A DNA stretch of 48,674 nucleotides, from positions 1 through 48,674 of the forward strand of contig JAAYPF010000093.1 in the NCBI GenBank assembly GCA_012519925.1. The letters are read 5' to 3'. Shown here one piece after another: positions 1-8,183 of this stretch (within the stretch, counting starts at the first letter, position 1; each line of letters starts with the position of its first letter). The notes below the pieces were generated by a model. It saw nothing but the letters and a program-made list of their open reading frames with translations, did not search any database and was not told where the DNA came from. The DNA comes from Clostridiaceae bacterium. Its GTDB lineage: Bacteria; Bacillota; Clostridia; Acetivibrionales; Acetivibrionaceae. The position numbers and the translations under genes were made by a program.

Positions 1-1
1 A

Positions 2-106
2 ACTAAGGAAGGTGTTAGATACCTCCTAGAAAAACCACCTCCATCACAACAACTTGATATTTTCAAAGCCTTTAAGCTCAAAGATCCCTCAGTTTTTTGT
101 TACTAA
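2..106 (+). pseudogene. C-terminal remnant of a transposase (partial)
   Basis: An open frame runs in from the left edge and stops at a TAA at 104-106, giving 34 residues that end in LKDPSVFCY. The short polar tail with a KLKDPS-type ending recalls the C-termini of IS4/IS1634-type transposases, but this is recollection of the family style and not an alignment. The start lies outside the window, so it may be either an intact element cut by the window edge or a fragment. No terminal inverted repeat could be identified in 107-200. It could also be the end of an unrelated protein. Confidence 0.35.
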
Positions 107-204
107 ATTTGGGGAAACTCAAAATTACACATTTATGGAAAAGGCTTTGAAGCATATGTATTATATGCAATATATCTGTTTGTTTTATAATCTATACATA
201 CAAA

Positions 205-244
205 AAACGCTATTTATATAGACTTACACTTATAAATAGCGTTT
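205..244 (-). terminator. Rho-independent terminator after the RCC1-repeat protein gene
   Basis: A perfect 14-bp stem pairs 205-218 with 231-244 around a 12-nt loop. Read on the minus strand the stem runs into TTTTTTG, so it terminates the gene ending at 321. It is nearly symmetric and could also stop plus-strand transcription from the transposase remnant. The rest of 107-320 shows no gene. Confidence 0.75.
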
Positions 245-320
245 AAAATAAACTTTTAGAATTTCATAATTTGATAGTAACACTATATTTGTGTTGAATT
301 TTATCTTATTGACTTACTAT

Positions 321-2918
321 CTAGTCAATTTCATATGCACCTTTCAACAACTCATTATTGCTTGAAGTTATATTTTTAAAGTAGATATCATCCTTGTATT
401 TTTGCACATAATCTATAATGTTATCTTGAATAGTTGTATCCTTTATAATAAGTTTGGGCTCAACTTTACTTAAGTTAAAGAGATGATAAGAATTTCGTAA
501 TCCATTACCAGCACTATTGTTACTAATCTCACAGGAAGTAAACAACACATTTTGACTATCTGATATATCTATTAAATCATAGCTTCCTGTGTTTCTGAAT
601 TTTGAGTTCATAAAAATTATATCCTTTGAAGCTTCTACAGTCATAATACTATAGCTGCAATCCTCAATTACAGAATTGTCGAAGACAAAACTATTGACGT
701 TTGAAAGCCATAGTCCTTGTGTTCCACATCCGTACAAAATAGAATTATTTATATAAATATTTTGGCAACGTTCAAAAGAAAATACTCCCCCTGAACATTC
801 ACCCTTATCTGGTCCGTGACCTGCATTAACTCCGTCAATTACTATATTCTCGCAATCTTCAAAATTCAACACATCAGAGTAAGTCGGACTAACCATTATT
901 TTTGCTAATCTGCTTGACTCTGATCGTATTATAAGATTTTCAACATTGCTGATAACTAGCTCAATTCCGTCAAATGTATCTCTAGTATACGCTTTATTAT
1001 TGTCAAAACCTTCATTTAAAGCTGATGTAATATCATATACTTTTCCAGACTTTAGAATTATTTCGCGGTTTGAACCAATAGCATCAATGAATTCCTGTGC
1101 ATTATTTGCAACAACTACTTTCATATTATTACGGTCAATAATTTTTTGCTGTTGATTACTTCCATATTCCACCATGAGTTCATCTGTTAACTCATCAAAC
1201 TCGTTTACCAAAGCATCATCAAATTTGTATGCAAACTCGCTACCCTCAGTGACAATTTCAGTTATTACTAAAGGATCCTTATTGAAGGCTGACACAGTTG
1301 GACTTCTTCTTGATACTATTGTACCATCACCTATTTGACCATAGGAATTATCTCCAAAAGCCAATAGTGAACCATCATCTTGAAGTGCCAGTAAATGTGC
1401 TCCTCCTGCTGATATTTCTCTAACTACGCCCAAACCATTAATCCTTCTAGGAATTAACAAGTTTTTATTTTCTGATTCATTTTCTACTTCATCGCCTGAA
1501 TTATTTTCTAATCCATTCTCTAAATCTTTTTCTAATTCATCGTCTGAATTGTTTTCTGATTCATTTTCCAAAAAACCCCAGACAAAAACACTGCCATCGC
1601 CTTTTAACGTAACTGAATATCCGCCTTGAGCAGAAATCGCTACTACTCCACTTAGTTCTTCAACCTTTACCGGTACCGATAAATCCATTTCATCATTTAT
1701 CTGACCCTTGTACACAGGCTCACCTTCAATATTCCCCCATGTCCATACCGTTCCATCATTTCTTAATGCAAGTATATGACTTTGTCCAGTTACAACATCT
1801 ATAACATTATTAATGCCTTCCACTTTTTGAGGCGAACTTCCTTCAACATTTTCCCAAGTCCAAACATTGCCATCCTTATCAAGAGCAACAGAAAGATAAT
1901 TACCCACTGCGATGTCCTCTATTTCAGTTAATTCATCAATTAATACCGGAATAAGTTTGTTTTCTGGGTCTGCATCCTCTAATTGTTCAAGATAATTACC
2001 CCATTTCCATACCTTACCGTCACTATTTAGGGCTAGACAATGACCCGAATAGGATGCTGCGATACGTTTTATTTTAGTTAAACCCTTAACCTTTACTGGG
2101 TTTTCCCTATCTTCTTGAGTACCATCCCCGAGTTCTCCCTTTTCGTTTTTACCCCATGCCCAGACTGTTCCATCTATCTTCAAAGCTACTGTAAACCTAG
2201 CCCCTGCAGATATATCAATAATTTTCTCCAGACCTTTTACTCTTTCGGGAACTAGCTTTTTACCCTCAAGAGTATCACCCCATTCCCATACTATCCCGTC
2301 TCTTTTTATCGCCGAAGTATGGGAATACCCGCCTGAAATGTGTGTAATCGCATAATCCTGACCATACATATATATCAAATCATCAACTATAGTCTTATCT
2401 GTATCTTTATCAAACACCTTATCTTTTTCACTTATAATAATAACATTCCTATCATAGAAGATATTTTTATCTAAAACATCTTCTACCAACCTTCTTAAAG
2501 GTAAATAAGTCCTTCCATCAATAATTTCAGGTGGCACATCGAGTTCAACTGGATTATTGTTCAATGCCATTATATTTCTTCCAGGCTTAAGAAGTGCAAT
2601 GTTTTCACCTAATTTTATAGTTACAATGGATGTAGTACTATCCCAATCAACATCGGCCTTTAAACTCTCCGAAATAAATCTTACTGGAACTAAGGTCCTG
2701 CCATTTTTAATTATGGGGACGATTTTTTTATTGTCTGCGTCAATTTTTGTCTTTACATTATTTACGTATGAATCGGAGCTTCCTATGTAAAGTATAACTG
2801 TTTCACTTAGTTTCGATTGTTCATCTTCACTTATTGCATTAACCTTTGGAGTAAATGTGAATAGATTAATAATTGTTGCAAATACAATTATTCCTGATAA
2901 AATCTTAAATTTTCTCAC
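321..2918 (-). CDS. Exported chimeric protein: copper-amine-oxidase-N-like domain, RCC1 repeats, beta-helix
   Basis: 865 residues. Residues 1-28 form a signal peptide ending PKVNA. Residues about 65-165 have the hallmarks of the copper amine oxidase N-terminal-like (stalk) domain, with paired GRTLVPVRFISE and GRTYLPLRRLVE motifs; this domain is common in clostridial cell-surface proteins and is not itself an oxidase. Residues about 190-545 are RCC1-type repeats, each with a GxxHxxALxxDGxVWxWG pattern, expected to make a beta-propeller. An acidic low-complexity insert (451-486, rich in E, N, D, S) interrupts the last blades. Residues about 600-860 look like a right-handed parallel beta-helix with repeated short N/I/D strands, as in pectate-lyase-like proteins. 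The start is GTG at 2916-2918, preceded by AGGGAGGAAT at good spacing. The ligand and partner are unknown; a surface-display or carbohydrate-binding role is inference. Confidence 0.85.
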   Translation of the reverse strand: MRKFKILSGIIVFATIINLFTFTPKVNAISEDEQSKLSETVILYIGSSDSYVNNVKTKIDADNKKIVPIIKNGRTLVPVRFISESLKADVDWDSTTSIVTIKLGENIALLKPGRNIMALNNNPVELDVPPEIIDGRTYLPLRRLVEDVLDKNIFYDRNVIIISEKDKVFDKDTDKTIVDDLIYMYGQDYAITHISGGYSHTSAIKRDGIVWEWGDTLEGKKLVPERVKGLEKIIDISAGARFTVALKIDGTVWAWGKNEKGELGDGTQEDRENPVKVKGLTKIKRIAASYSGHCLALNSDGKVWKWGNYLEQLEDADPENKLIPVLIDELTEIEDIAVGNYLSVALDKDGNVWTWENVEGSSPQKVEGINNVIDVVTGQSHILALRNDGTVWTWGNIEGEPVYKGQINDEMDLSVPVKVEELSGVVAISAQGGYSVTLKGDGSVFVWGFLENESENNSDDELEKDLENGLENNSGDEVENESENKNLLIPRRINGLGVVREISAGGAHLLALQDDGSLLAFGDNSYGQIGDGTIVSRRSPTVSAFNKDPLVITEIVTEGSEFAYKFDDALVNEFDELTDELMVEYGSNQQQKIIDRNNMKVVVANNAQEFIDAIGSNREIILKSGKVYDITSALNEGFDNNKAYTRDTFDGIELVISNVENLIIRSESSRLAKIMVSPTYSDVLNFEDCENIVIDGVNAGHGPDKGECSGGVFSFERCQNIYINNSILYGCGTQGLWLSNVNSFVFDNSVIEDCSYSIMTVEASKDIIFMNSKFRNTGSYDLIDISDSQNVLFTSCEISNNSAGNGLRNSYHLFNLSKVEPKLIIKDTTIQDNIIDYVQKYKDDIYFKNITSSNNELLKGAYEID

Positions 2919-3038
2919 TTGAAGATTCCTCCCTGTTTCATTAAATAAATCTTTCTCCTTTACTCATAACTATTTTACCTTATGTAATTATATTTGTCTC
3001 CATTGTTTTAATTAAATTTTCATTACATAGAATTCTCT

Positions 3039-4406
3039 TTATCCACAGCAGTTTGAAGCTTGGACTACAGACTTTCTTTTCCATTTTCCGTCCCAATAGC
3101 GAATCAAGCTTGCAATTGCGGTAATAAACCAAGTTAATCCCGTAGCAATCCAAAGCCCCCATACACCAACTCCCGGTATCATAGTCAAGGGTTTTGCAAA
3201 ACCTATTCTCCCAATCATTTCCATTACGCCATTAATCAAAGAATACATGGTATCTCCAGCCCCATTAAGCAACCCTCTTGTAATATAAATGATTCCGAGA
3301 TATAGATAGAACCAGCTAGTAATTTTTAATGCTCTTACACCTATGCTTATAACTTCTACTTCATTTGTAAATAAACTCATAATTGTATGTCCGCAAAACT
3401 GTGCTAAAGGAAGCATACATAAGGTAAACACACCCATAATTAAAAAACATTTTCTAAATCCGCTTTTAACCCTTTCAATCTGGTTAGCTCCTATATTCTG
3501 TCCGGTATAAGTAGATAATGCTGTTGCAAGAGAATGATAAGGCTGTTGCACTAACTGTTCAATTCTACTTGTAACAGTAAATGTAGCCACCACAACAGAA
3601 CCAAAACTATTTACAATACTTTGCAGTACTACTAGAGATACTGCAATCATAGAACTTTGCAAAGCCATAGGAAAACCTAATCTAATACATTTCTTTATTA
3701 TTGCTCTATCAGGTTTTAAGTAACTCCTTTCCATGCGGAAATACGGATTCCTGATGAAAGCAAACAAAATGCTGCCTAATGCAGAAACTCCCTGTGAAAT
3801 AATTGTAGCAATAGCCACACCTGCCACTCCCCAATGAAAAACAATTACAAAAACCAAATCCAAAACAACATTGAGCAGTGCTGCTATAATCAAAAATATC
3901 AAAGGCGTCTTTGAATCCCCTAAAGCACGTAAAACGGATGATATACCATTGTATGCTGCAACTGCCATAAGCCCTAAACAGGTTATTCGCATATAAAGTA
4001 TAGAATCCCCAATAATATTTTCCGGGGTGTTTAAAAATTTAAGCAAAGGTTCTGCCAAAACAAATCCCAAAATCCCCATAACTACAGCCGCTGTCATCAA
4101 TACATATATTGAGTTTGCTATTGAGCGCCTAACATACTCATCATCTTTTGCACCAAAATATTGAGAAATTATAATACCTATACCCGTAGACATTCCAAAG
4201 CATATAGAAAAAAACAAAAAGTTTACTGCACCTGTTGCACCAACTGCAGCTAACGCATCTGCACTCACATATTTTCCAACCACCATGGAATCAACCATAT
4301 TATAAAACTGCTGAAATAAATTACCAATTAACATTGGTAAGGCAAAAGATAACAACAATTTAACAGGGCTTCCTATAGTCATATCTTTTACAAAACTATT
4401 CTCCAT
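3039..4406 (-). CDS. MATE family efflux transporter
   Basis: 455 residues with about 12 hydrophobic segments arranged as two similar halves, the layout and length of the MATE (NorM/DinF-type) cation-coupled multidrug exporters. The N-terminus has typical MATE wording: SFALPMLIGNLFQQFYNMVD followed by VGKYVSADALAAVGAT, and QYFGAKDDE after the second helix. The related C-terminal half repeats QNIGANQ. The start ATG at 4404-4406 is preceded by AAGGTGAT. It acts in the cytoplasmic membrane; the substrate cannot be told from sequence. It appears to be transcribed alone, from a promoter that overlaps a perfect inverted repeat at 4491-4513. Confidence 0.93.
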   Translation of the reverse strand: MENSFVKDMTIGSPVKLLLSFALPMLIGNLFQQFYNMVDSMVVGKYVSADALAAVGATGAVNFLFFSICFGMSTGIGIIISQYFGAKDDEYVRRSIANSIYVLMTAAVVMGILGFVLAEPLLKFLNTPENIIGDSILYMRITCLGLMAVAAYNGISSVLRALGDSKTPLIFLIIAALLNVVLDLVFVIVFHWGVAGVAIATIISQGVSALGSILFAFIRNPYFRMERSYLKPDRAIIKKCIRLGFPMALQSSMIAVSLVVLQSIVNSFGSVVVATFTVTSRIEQLVQQPYHSLATALSTYTGQNIGANQIERVKSGFRKCFLIMGVFTLCMLPLAQFCGHTIMSLFTNEVEVISIGVRALKITSWFYLYLGIIYITRGLLNGAGDTMYSLINGVMEMIGRIGFAKPLTMIPGVGVWGLWIATGLTWFITAIASLIRYWDGKWKRKSVVQASNCCG

Positions 4407-4489
4407 TAAATCACCTTTATCAATATTTCTTATAACTCACCCTATAATTTGTTGACATAACCTTTTTCTCTGTTTTTAGACATTATGTC

Positions 4490-4518
4490 GTTATACCACA
4501 AAAAGTGGTATAATTGAA
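4490..4518 (-). promoter_or_regulatory. Candidate MATE gene promoter with an operator-like inverted repeat
   Basis: On the minus strand TTCAAT (4513-4518) and TATAAC (4490-4495) are 17 bp apart, 84 bp upstream of the MATE start. The spacer and -10 hold a perfect 9-bp inverted repeat, 4491-4499 (TTATACCAC) and 4505-4513, separated by five A. A hairpin without a U-run in this place suggests a repressor site more than a terminator. No regulator gene is adjacent, so the protein that binds is unknown. Confidence 0.4.
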
Positions 4519-4649
4519 GCTGAAATTAATGGTGTTTATTTGTATTAGTTGCTCTAATTAACATTGAGCCATATAATTCCACCATTAATATCAAGTTTAT
4601 AAACAACTTAAAATAGATTAACCGTATATCTGTCTAAAGAAGTTTTTTA

Positions 4650-5156
4650 TTACCACTGACCAACACAAAGAGTTCTTTCAATTATCGCAACTGCAATAGT
4701 GGTAACAATGTTGGCACTTAGAATAGATATAGCTAGCATTGTTTTACTCTTAGCATACTTTCTCAATAAAATAAATGTAATGGGTAATTCAACGATAATG
4801 GTTAATAATAAGTAACCAGTAAGTACTATGTAATACGGTCCTTTATTAAAGGCTGCAGAAATGCTAAAACTACCACTGGTCGGAATAAAACGATAAGCTC
4901 TTTCAATATAGGGTGCAAGATATGAAAACAAATTAGCTAGGGATATAACGTAGAACACCCTTTTAAAACTCTGAATTTTACCCATCGTAAAAACAAATGC
5001 TATTTCAATAATTAAAGTCAAAATAATAACATAGGGCAATACCTTCATTGGGCTTGTTGTAATCCAATGCCAAGAGGAATTTGCATAAACATTCACAGGC
5101 ACACAAATAGATAAAGCTCCAACCAAAAATGTTGAAAACAATCTATACCTATTCAC
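4650..5156 (-). CDS. Hypothetical multi-spanning membrane protein
   Basis: 168 residues; not recognised as a named family. The N-terminal hydrophobic stretch (about 8-25, ending VYAN) could be a signal peptide, and four further hydrophobic segments lie at about 40-57, 66-82, 108-128 and 140-158. A single conserved-looking acidic residue (E52 in LIIEIAFVF, E121 in IVELPITF) occurs in two of the helices. Start is GTG at 5154-5156 behind a very strong AGGAGGGAGGG; an out-of-frame ATG at 5158-5160 would give only a three-residue peptide. It stands between the MATE gene and the ferredoxin operon with gaps of 243 and about 100 bp, so it is probably its own transcription unit. Function unknown. Confidence 0.7.
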   Translation of the reverse strand: MNRYRLFSTFLVGALSICVPVNVYANSSWHWITTSPMKVLPYVIILTLIIEIAFVFTMGKIQSFKRVFYVISLANLFSYLAPYIERAYRFIPTSGSFSISAAFNKGPYYIVLTGYLLLTIIVELPITFILLRKYAKSKTMLAISILSANIVTTIAVAIIERTLCVGQW

Positions 5157-5258
5157 GCATCAACCCTCCCTCCTAAATTTAGTACAATTTTATCATATTT
5201 TACATCTTAATTGAAGGAATTTCTAATTTGCTTATTCAAAAGCTTTTTCACATTATAT

Positions 5259-6020
5259 CTACTTAGTCTGTAATTTATATTGGTCAATAGACTTATTCTT
5301 GTACAAGAAAGCATTTACAGGGCACTTATGTACACATCTTTGACATGAAATACATTTATCGAAAAATGTAACCTTGTCCTTGTTTACCTCTATATTGTCC
5401 ACAGGACATTGCTTTTGGCATAAGCCGCACCGCGTGCACCTTTCCATATCCACAACAAGTCCCTTTTGAGCCCATTTTCTTGACCACATGTCAAACATCT
5501 TAAAAACCGGTTTTGCCCAAATTTCTCTGCTCTTTGAACTATTAAACAGTGTTTCGTTATTTAAAAACTTCTCTACTATAATTCCTGCCTGAGCCTTTGC
5601 TTTCTTCAAGGCATCAACAACTTGTGCCTCGGTAAACCTTTTAAACATAACTATATAGTAATTGTTAGGCATATAAACACAGTCTTCAATAATAACTTCA
5701 AAACCTATTTTCTTTAATTTTTTGCCAAAGACAGCCGGACCACAAGCAATAGAATTTGCTTGAGTAGAAAAAACAATACACTTTCTGTTGTTTCCTTTAT
5801 CAATATGCTTATTTAACCATTCTGAATAGAACGCAGGAAACATTTCTGCGTGAATAGGAGCTCCAAAAACATAAAAATCATATTTATCTTCAAATCCAGT
5901 GTCTTTAGAAATCTCATATGTATCACAAGCCACATTTTTTCGTTCAAACTCTTCCTTTATAGCCTTTGCCACAAATTCGGTATTTCCTGTAGCAGAAAAA
6001 TATATTATACAACCTTTCAT
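5259..6020 (-). CDS. EFR1-type ferredoxin: flavodoxin-like domain plus two 4Fe-4S clusters
   Basis: 253 residues from the ATG at 6018-6020. The longer frame to 6029 starts at a GTG that lies inside the Shine-Dalgarno sequence AGGGGTG, so the ATG is preferred. Residues 1-150 form a flavodoxin-like FMN domain beginning KGCIIYFSATGNTEFVA, where SATGNTE is the phosphate-binding loop. The C-terminal 60 residues hold two 4Fe-4S motifs, CTRCGLCQKQCP and CISCQRCVHKCP, as in bacterial ferredoxins with two clusters. This architecture is the EFRDFD/EFR1 family found in anaerobes, a presumed cytoplasmic low-potential electron carrier. It is the last gene of the operon with yjbQ and yccF (41-bp gap to yccF). 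The redox partner is unknown. Confidence 0.88.
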   Translation of the reverse strand: MKGCIIYFSATGNTEFVAKAIKEEFERKNVACDTYEISKDTGFEDKYDFYVFGAPIHAEMFPAFYSEWLNKHIDKGNNRKCIVFSTQANSIACGPAVFGKKLKKIGFEVIIEDCVYMPNNYYIVMFKRFTEAQVVDALKKAKAQAGIIVEKFLNNETLFNSSKSREIWAKPVFKMFDMWSRKWAQKGLVVDMERCTRCGLCQKQCPVDNIEVNKDKVTFFDKCISCQRCVHKCPVNAFLYKNKSIDQYKLQTK

Positions 6021-6061
6021 ACTAAGCACCCCTATTTAATTATTTGTGCATTAAATGATAA

Positions 6062-6424
6062 CTAATTTATCTTTGCTCCAAACGGTAAAAGTCCAAGCTT
6101 TGCTAGTTTAAAGTGTTGGAGACCAAAGGGTATACCTATTATTGTAATACAAAAAAGAACCCCTGTTGTCAAATGTCCTAAAGCAAGTCCCCATCCGAAA
6201 AAAATAAGCCATAGGATATTTAAAAGTAAGCCTCCCACTCCAAAATTACCAACTTCAATCTTTCTTCCAAAAGGCCACAAAACAAATCCAGCTATTTTCA
6301 TACACTGAACACCAAAGGGTATACCTACAATTGTAACACAAAGAATCAGCCCTGCAGCAAACCAACCTATAGCTGCAACAATGCCACCAAACAAAAGCCA
6401 AATAATATTACCTAAAAAGCTCAT
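6062..6424 (-). CDS. YccF domain-containing inner membrane protein
   Basis: 120 residues. Two internal copies of the YccF (DUF307) unit are visible, each with a hydrophobic helix followed by ITIVGIPFG- or ITIIGIPFG-like wording and then a PFG/PFGA turn, at about residues 15-65 and 70-120. The family makes small membrane proteins of unknown function. The longer frame to 6439 begins with a GTG that is part of the Shine-Dalgarno GTGAGGG; the ATG at 6422-6424 at 8-9 nt spacing is the likely start. It lies 35 bp after yjbQ and 41 bp before the ferredoxin gene, so the three are probably one operon. Confidence 0.88.
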   Translation of the reverse strand: MSFLGNIIWLLFGGIVAAIGWFAAGLILCVTIVGIPFGVQCMKIAGFVLWPFGRKIEVGNFGVGGLLLNILWLIFFGWGLALGHLTTGVLFCITIIGIPFGLQHFKLAKLGLLPFGAKIN

Positions 6425-6459
6425 AATATTTTCCCTCACTTATATATTTATTTAAAGCC

Positions 6460-6876
6460 TTATTCACCTATTATCTTTACTAATACACGCTTCTGACGCT
6501 TTCCGTCATACTCTCCATAGAATATTTGTTCCCAAGTTCCAAAGTCTAGTTTTCCATCTGTAATAGCAGCTACAACTTCACGTCCCATAATCTGACGTTT
6601 AAGATGAGCATCGGCATTATCTTCGTAGCCGTTGTGTCTATATTGACTATGGGGTTTTTCTGGTGCTAGTTTTTCCAACCATTTCTCAAAATCCTGATGC
6701 AACCCCGACTCATCATCATTTACAAATACGCTAGCTGTAATGTTCATTGCATTAACCAAAACAAACCCCTCTTTAACTCCACTCTCATCAATACACTCCT
6801 GAACTTGCGGTGTAATATTGATATATCCTCTCCTTGAGGGCACATTAAAGTATAGTTCTTTTCGATATGATTTCAT
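6460..6876 (-). CDS. YjbQ / UPF0047 family protein
   Basis: 138 residues, the usual length of the YjbQ family. Recognisable features are the N-terminal [18 protein letters not shown], a [13 protein letters not shown] strand, the [21 protein letters not shown] segment with conserved His and Asp, and [19 protein letters not shown] near the end, all typical of this fold. Family members have been assigned a weak secondary thiamine-phosphate synthase activity; the physiological role is unsettled. The start ATG (6874-6876) is well placed behind AGGAGGTG. It is the first gene of the yjbQ-yccF-EFR1 operon, downstream of a 40-bp perfect palindrome at 6913-6952. Confidence 0.9.
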   Translation of the reverse strand: MKSYRKELYFNVPSRRGYINITPQVQECIDESGVKEGFVLVNAMNITASVFVNDDESGLHQDFEKWLEKLAPEKPHSQYRHNGYEDNADAHLKRQIMGREVVAAITDGKLDFGTWEQIFYGEYDGKRQKRVLVKIIGE

Positions 6877-6912
6877 TTTTGCACCTCCTATGAACAGTTT
6901 TTTGCTTCAGTC

Positions 6913-6952
6913 TTTAAAGTATAATTTCATTATAATGAAATTATACTTTAAA
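6913..6952. promoter_or_regulatory. 40-bp perfect palindrome upstream of yjbQ
   Basis: The stretch is its own reverse complement across all 40 bases, with centre TATA at 6931-6934 and arms of 18 nt starting TTTAAAGTATAATTTCAT. It sits 36 bp before the yjbQ start. TATAAT-like hexamers appear within it on both strands (CATTATAATG). With no loop and no U-run after it, it is more like a dimeric repressor site or cruciform than a terminator. The binding factor is unknown. Confidence 0.6.
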
Positions 6953-7035
6953 ACGCAATAAAATACTATTGGATATTAGCACCTAATAAAGATAATAAGA
7001 AAAATAAAACAACAATAATTTCCTTAACATTAAAG

Positions 7036-7067
7036 AAAACAAGTAAAGCTAAAAGCTTTCTTGTTTT
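7036..7067 (-). terminator. Terminator after the C_GCAxxG_C_C gene
   Basis: The arm 7036-7050 pairs with 7054-7067 (14 bp with one bulged T, AAA loop). On the minus strand the hairpin ends in CTTGTTTT-type sequence followed by CTTTAAT. It lies 57 bp past the stop of the gene ending at 7124. Confidence 0.55.
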
Positions 7068-7123
7068 ATAAGACAAATTACTTTAAACTATATTAAAACA
7101 ACATGTTAACCACTTTATTATTA

Positions 7124-7576
7124 TCAATTCTTTTCATCTATAATTCTGTCCATTATTTCAGCTGCACATCTAACAAGTTCTAGGCATGGACGCTTTTTAT
7201 AATACTTTTCGGTCCTTTCTTCAGGAACAGGAATATCCTGCCTAATATCTAATCCTAAAAGTTCACGGCAAATAATTGAGCCATTTATATCCCTAAACCT
7301 TTGAGCCAATTCTTGAATAAGCTCATAGTGCTTTTTCTTTGCATCCATGTCTTTCGGGTCAATATATCCACATTTTAGCCCTGCAATCATGAACATCGAA
7401 GAAACAGCACCACAAACCTCTCTTAGTCTTCCCATTCCTCCTCCAAACGAAGAGGATAATCTTATAGCCGTTTCAAAATCCATACCTATATCGTCGCAAA
7501 ACGCTCCAATAACGGCCTGTGAACAGTTATACCCCTCTTCAAACAATTTTACAGCAGTATCTGAATTATTTCTCAA
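7124..7576 (-). CDS. C_GCAxxG_C_C family redox protein
   Basis: 150 residues. It carries the family signature: GYNCSQAV near residue 15, a glycine-rich SSSFGGGMGRLREVCGAVSS segment at 42-60, then later single cysteines (C69, C101, C130, C136). These probably bind a metal or do thiol redox chemistry; the family is common in anaerobes and often lies beside electron-transfer or metal genes. The start is TTG at 7574-7576, chosen because GAGGTGA stands 6-7 nt before it and no ATG is near. It follows the NifX-like gene by 27 bp and shares its promoter. Cytoplasmic, function not established. Confidence 0.88.
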   Translation of the reverse strand: MRNNSDTAVKLFEEGYNCSQAVIGAFCDDIGMDFETAIRLSSSFGGGMGRLREVCGAVSSMFMIAGLKCGYIDPKDMDAKKKHYELIQELAQRFRDINGSIICRELLGLDIRQDIPVPEERTEKYYKKRPCLELVRCAAEIMDRIIDEKN

Positions 7577-7603
7577 AATATCACCTCAAAATCACAACAA
7601 GCA

Positions 7604-7963
7604 TTAGTGACCACCACAACTACCACTATGTTCATGCTGATGGCATACACTTCCGGTGGACTTTAGGTTGCCTCCTAAGTAATTTTTTACAGCTTGCTCT
7701 GCATCTCCTGTAGCACCAGTAATAACCTCAATAGACTTTTCACTAAATATTTCTATAGCACCGCCACCCATTCCTCCTGAAATAATCACATTCACACCTA
7801 AATCATTGAGATAATTGGGCAAAAATCCCGGTCTGTGTCCAGGGTTTTTATAAAACTCGCTATTTATTACTTTTTCACCCTCTACAGTATATACATTAAA
7901 GCCTTCACAGTGTCCAAAATGTTGTGCTACACTTTTACCTTCACTTGCTACTGCAATTTTCAT
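7604..7963 (-). CDS. NifX/NifB-type iron-molybdenum cluster-binding protein
   Basis: 119 residues of the dinitrogenase iron-molybdenum cofactor biosynthesis fold (COG1433): MKIAVASEGKSVAQHFGHCEGF at the N-terminus, SGGMGGGAIEIF in the middle, and a His/Cys-rich tail (CHQHEHSGSCGGH) able to bind metal. No nitrogenase genes are in view, and in non-fixing anaerobes such proteins are thought to handle Fe-S or other metal clusters. The frame to 7981 begins at a TTG inside the Shine-Dalgarno (AAAGGAAG), so ATG 7961-7963 is the start. First gene of a two-gene operon with the C_GCAxxG_C_C protein. A promoter with an overlapping 20-bp palindrome lies at 8016-8061. Confidence 0.9.
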   Translation of the reverse strand: MKIAVASEGKSVAQHFGHCEGFNVYTVEGEKVINSEFYKNPGHRPGFLPNYLNDLGVNVIISGGMGGGAIEIFSEKSIEVITGATGDAEQAVKNYLGGNLKSTGSVCHQHEHSGSCGGH

Positions 7964-8015
7964 AATCCATCTTCCTTTCAACTTTTTTGGTTGAATTCCA
8001 ATACTCCAAAATTAT

Positions 8016-8035
8016 TTATGTGCATATGCACATAA
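8016..8035. promoter_or_regulatory. 20-bp perfect palindromic operator
   Basis: TTATGTGCATATGCACATAA is exactly self-complementary. It begins inside the -10 region and covers the expected transcription start of the NifX-like operon, the classic position for a repressor site. The sequence style (paired TGTGCA half sites around AT) would suit an ArsR/SmtB- or MerR-like dimer, but no regulator gene lies nearby. Confidence 0.65.
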
Positions 8036-8061
8036 TACACCTGTTATTATCCTCTTGTCAA
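8032..8061 (-). promoter_or_regulatory. Sigma-A-type promoter of the NifX-like operon
   Basis: On the minus strand TTGACA (8056-8061) is followed after 18 bp by TATTAT (8032-8037), about 70 bp before the ATG at 7963. The -10 overlaps the palindrome at 8016-8035. Confidence 0.65.
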
Positions 8062-8095
8062 CTACTTTGTGTTAAATTCTATGTACCTTCCCAAA

Positions 8096-8134
8096 AAAAC
8101 TAAGGCTTTTGCAAACGCAAAAGCCTTAGTTTTT
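8096..8134 (-). terminator. Rho-independent terminator after the GH9-CBM3 endoglucanase gene
   Basis: A perfect 17-bp stem pairs 8096-8112 with 8118-8134 or so around a four-base AAAC loop, rich in G/C in the middle (AAGGCTTTTGC). On the minus strand it is followed by T residues. It is symmetric and may also end plus-strand transcripts. Just before it in the minus direction is copy C of the dispersed hairpin element. Confidence 0.85.
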
Positions 8135-8140
8135 ATTTCG

Positions 8141-8164
8141 CTTCTTCCGAACGAAGTGAAAGAG
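8141..8164 (-). repeat. Dispersed hairpin element, copy C
   Basis: On the minus strand this reads CTCTTTCACTTCGTTCGG then AAGAAG, identical in 23 of 24 positions to copy A at 37148-37171. It stands between the cellulase stop and its terminator, joined to it by GCGAAATAAAAA, a spacer resembling the one in copy B. See the finding on the element family. Confidence 0.6.
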
Positions 8165-8183
8165 TCAGAAAACTTTAACTCTT

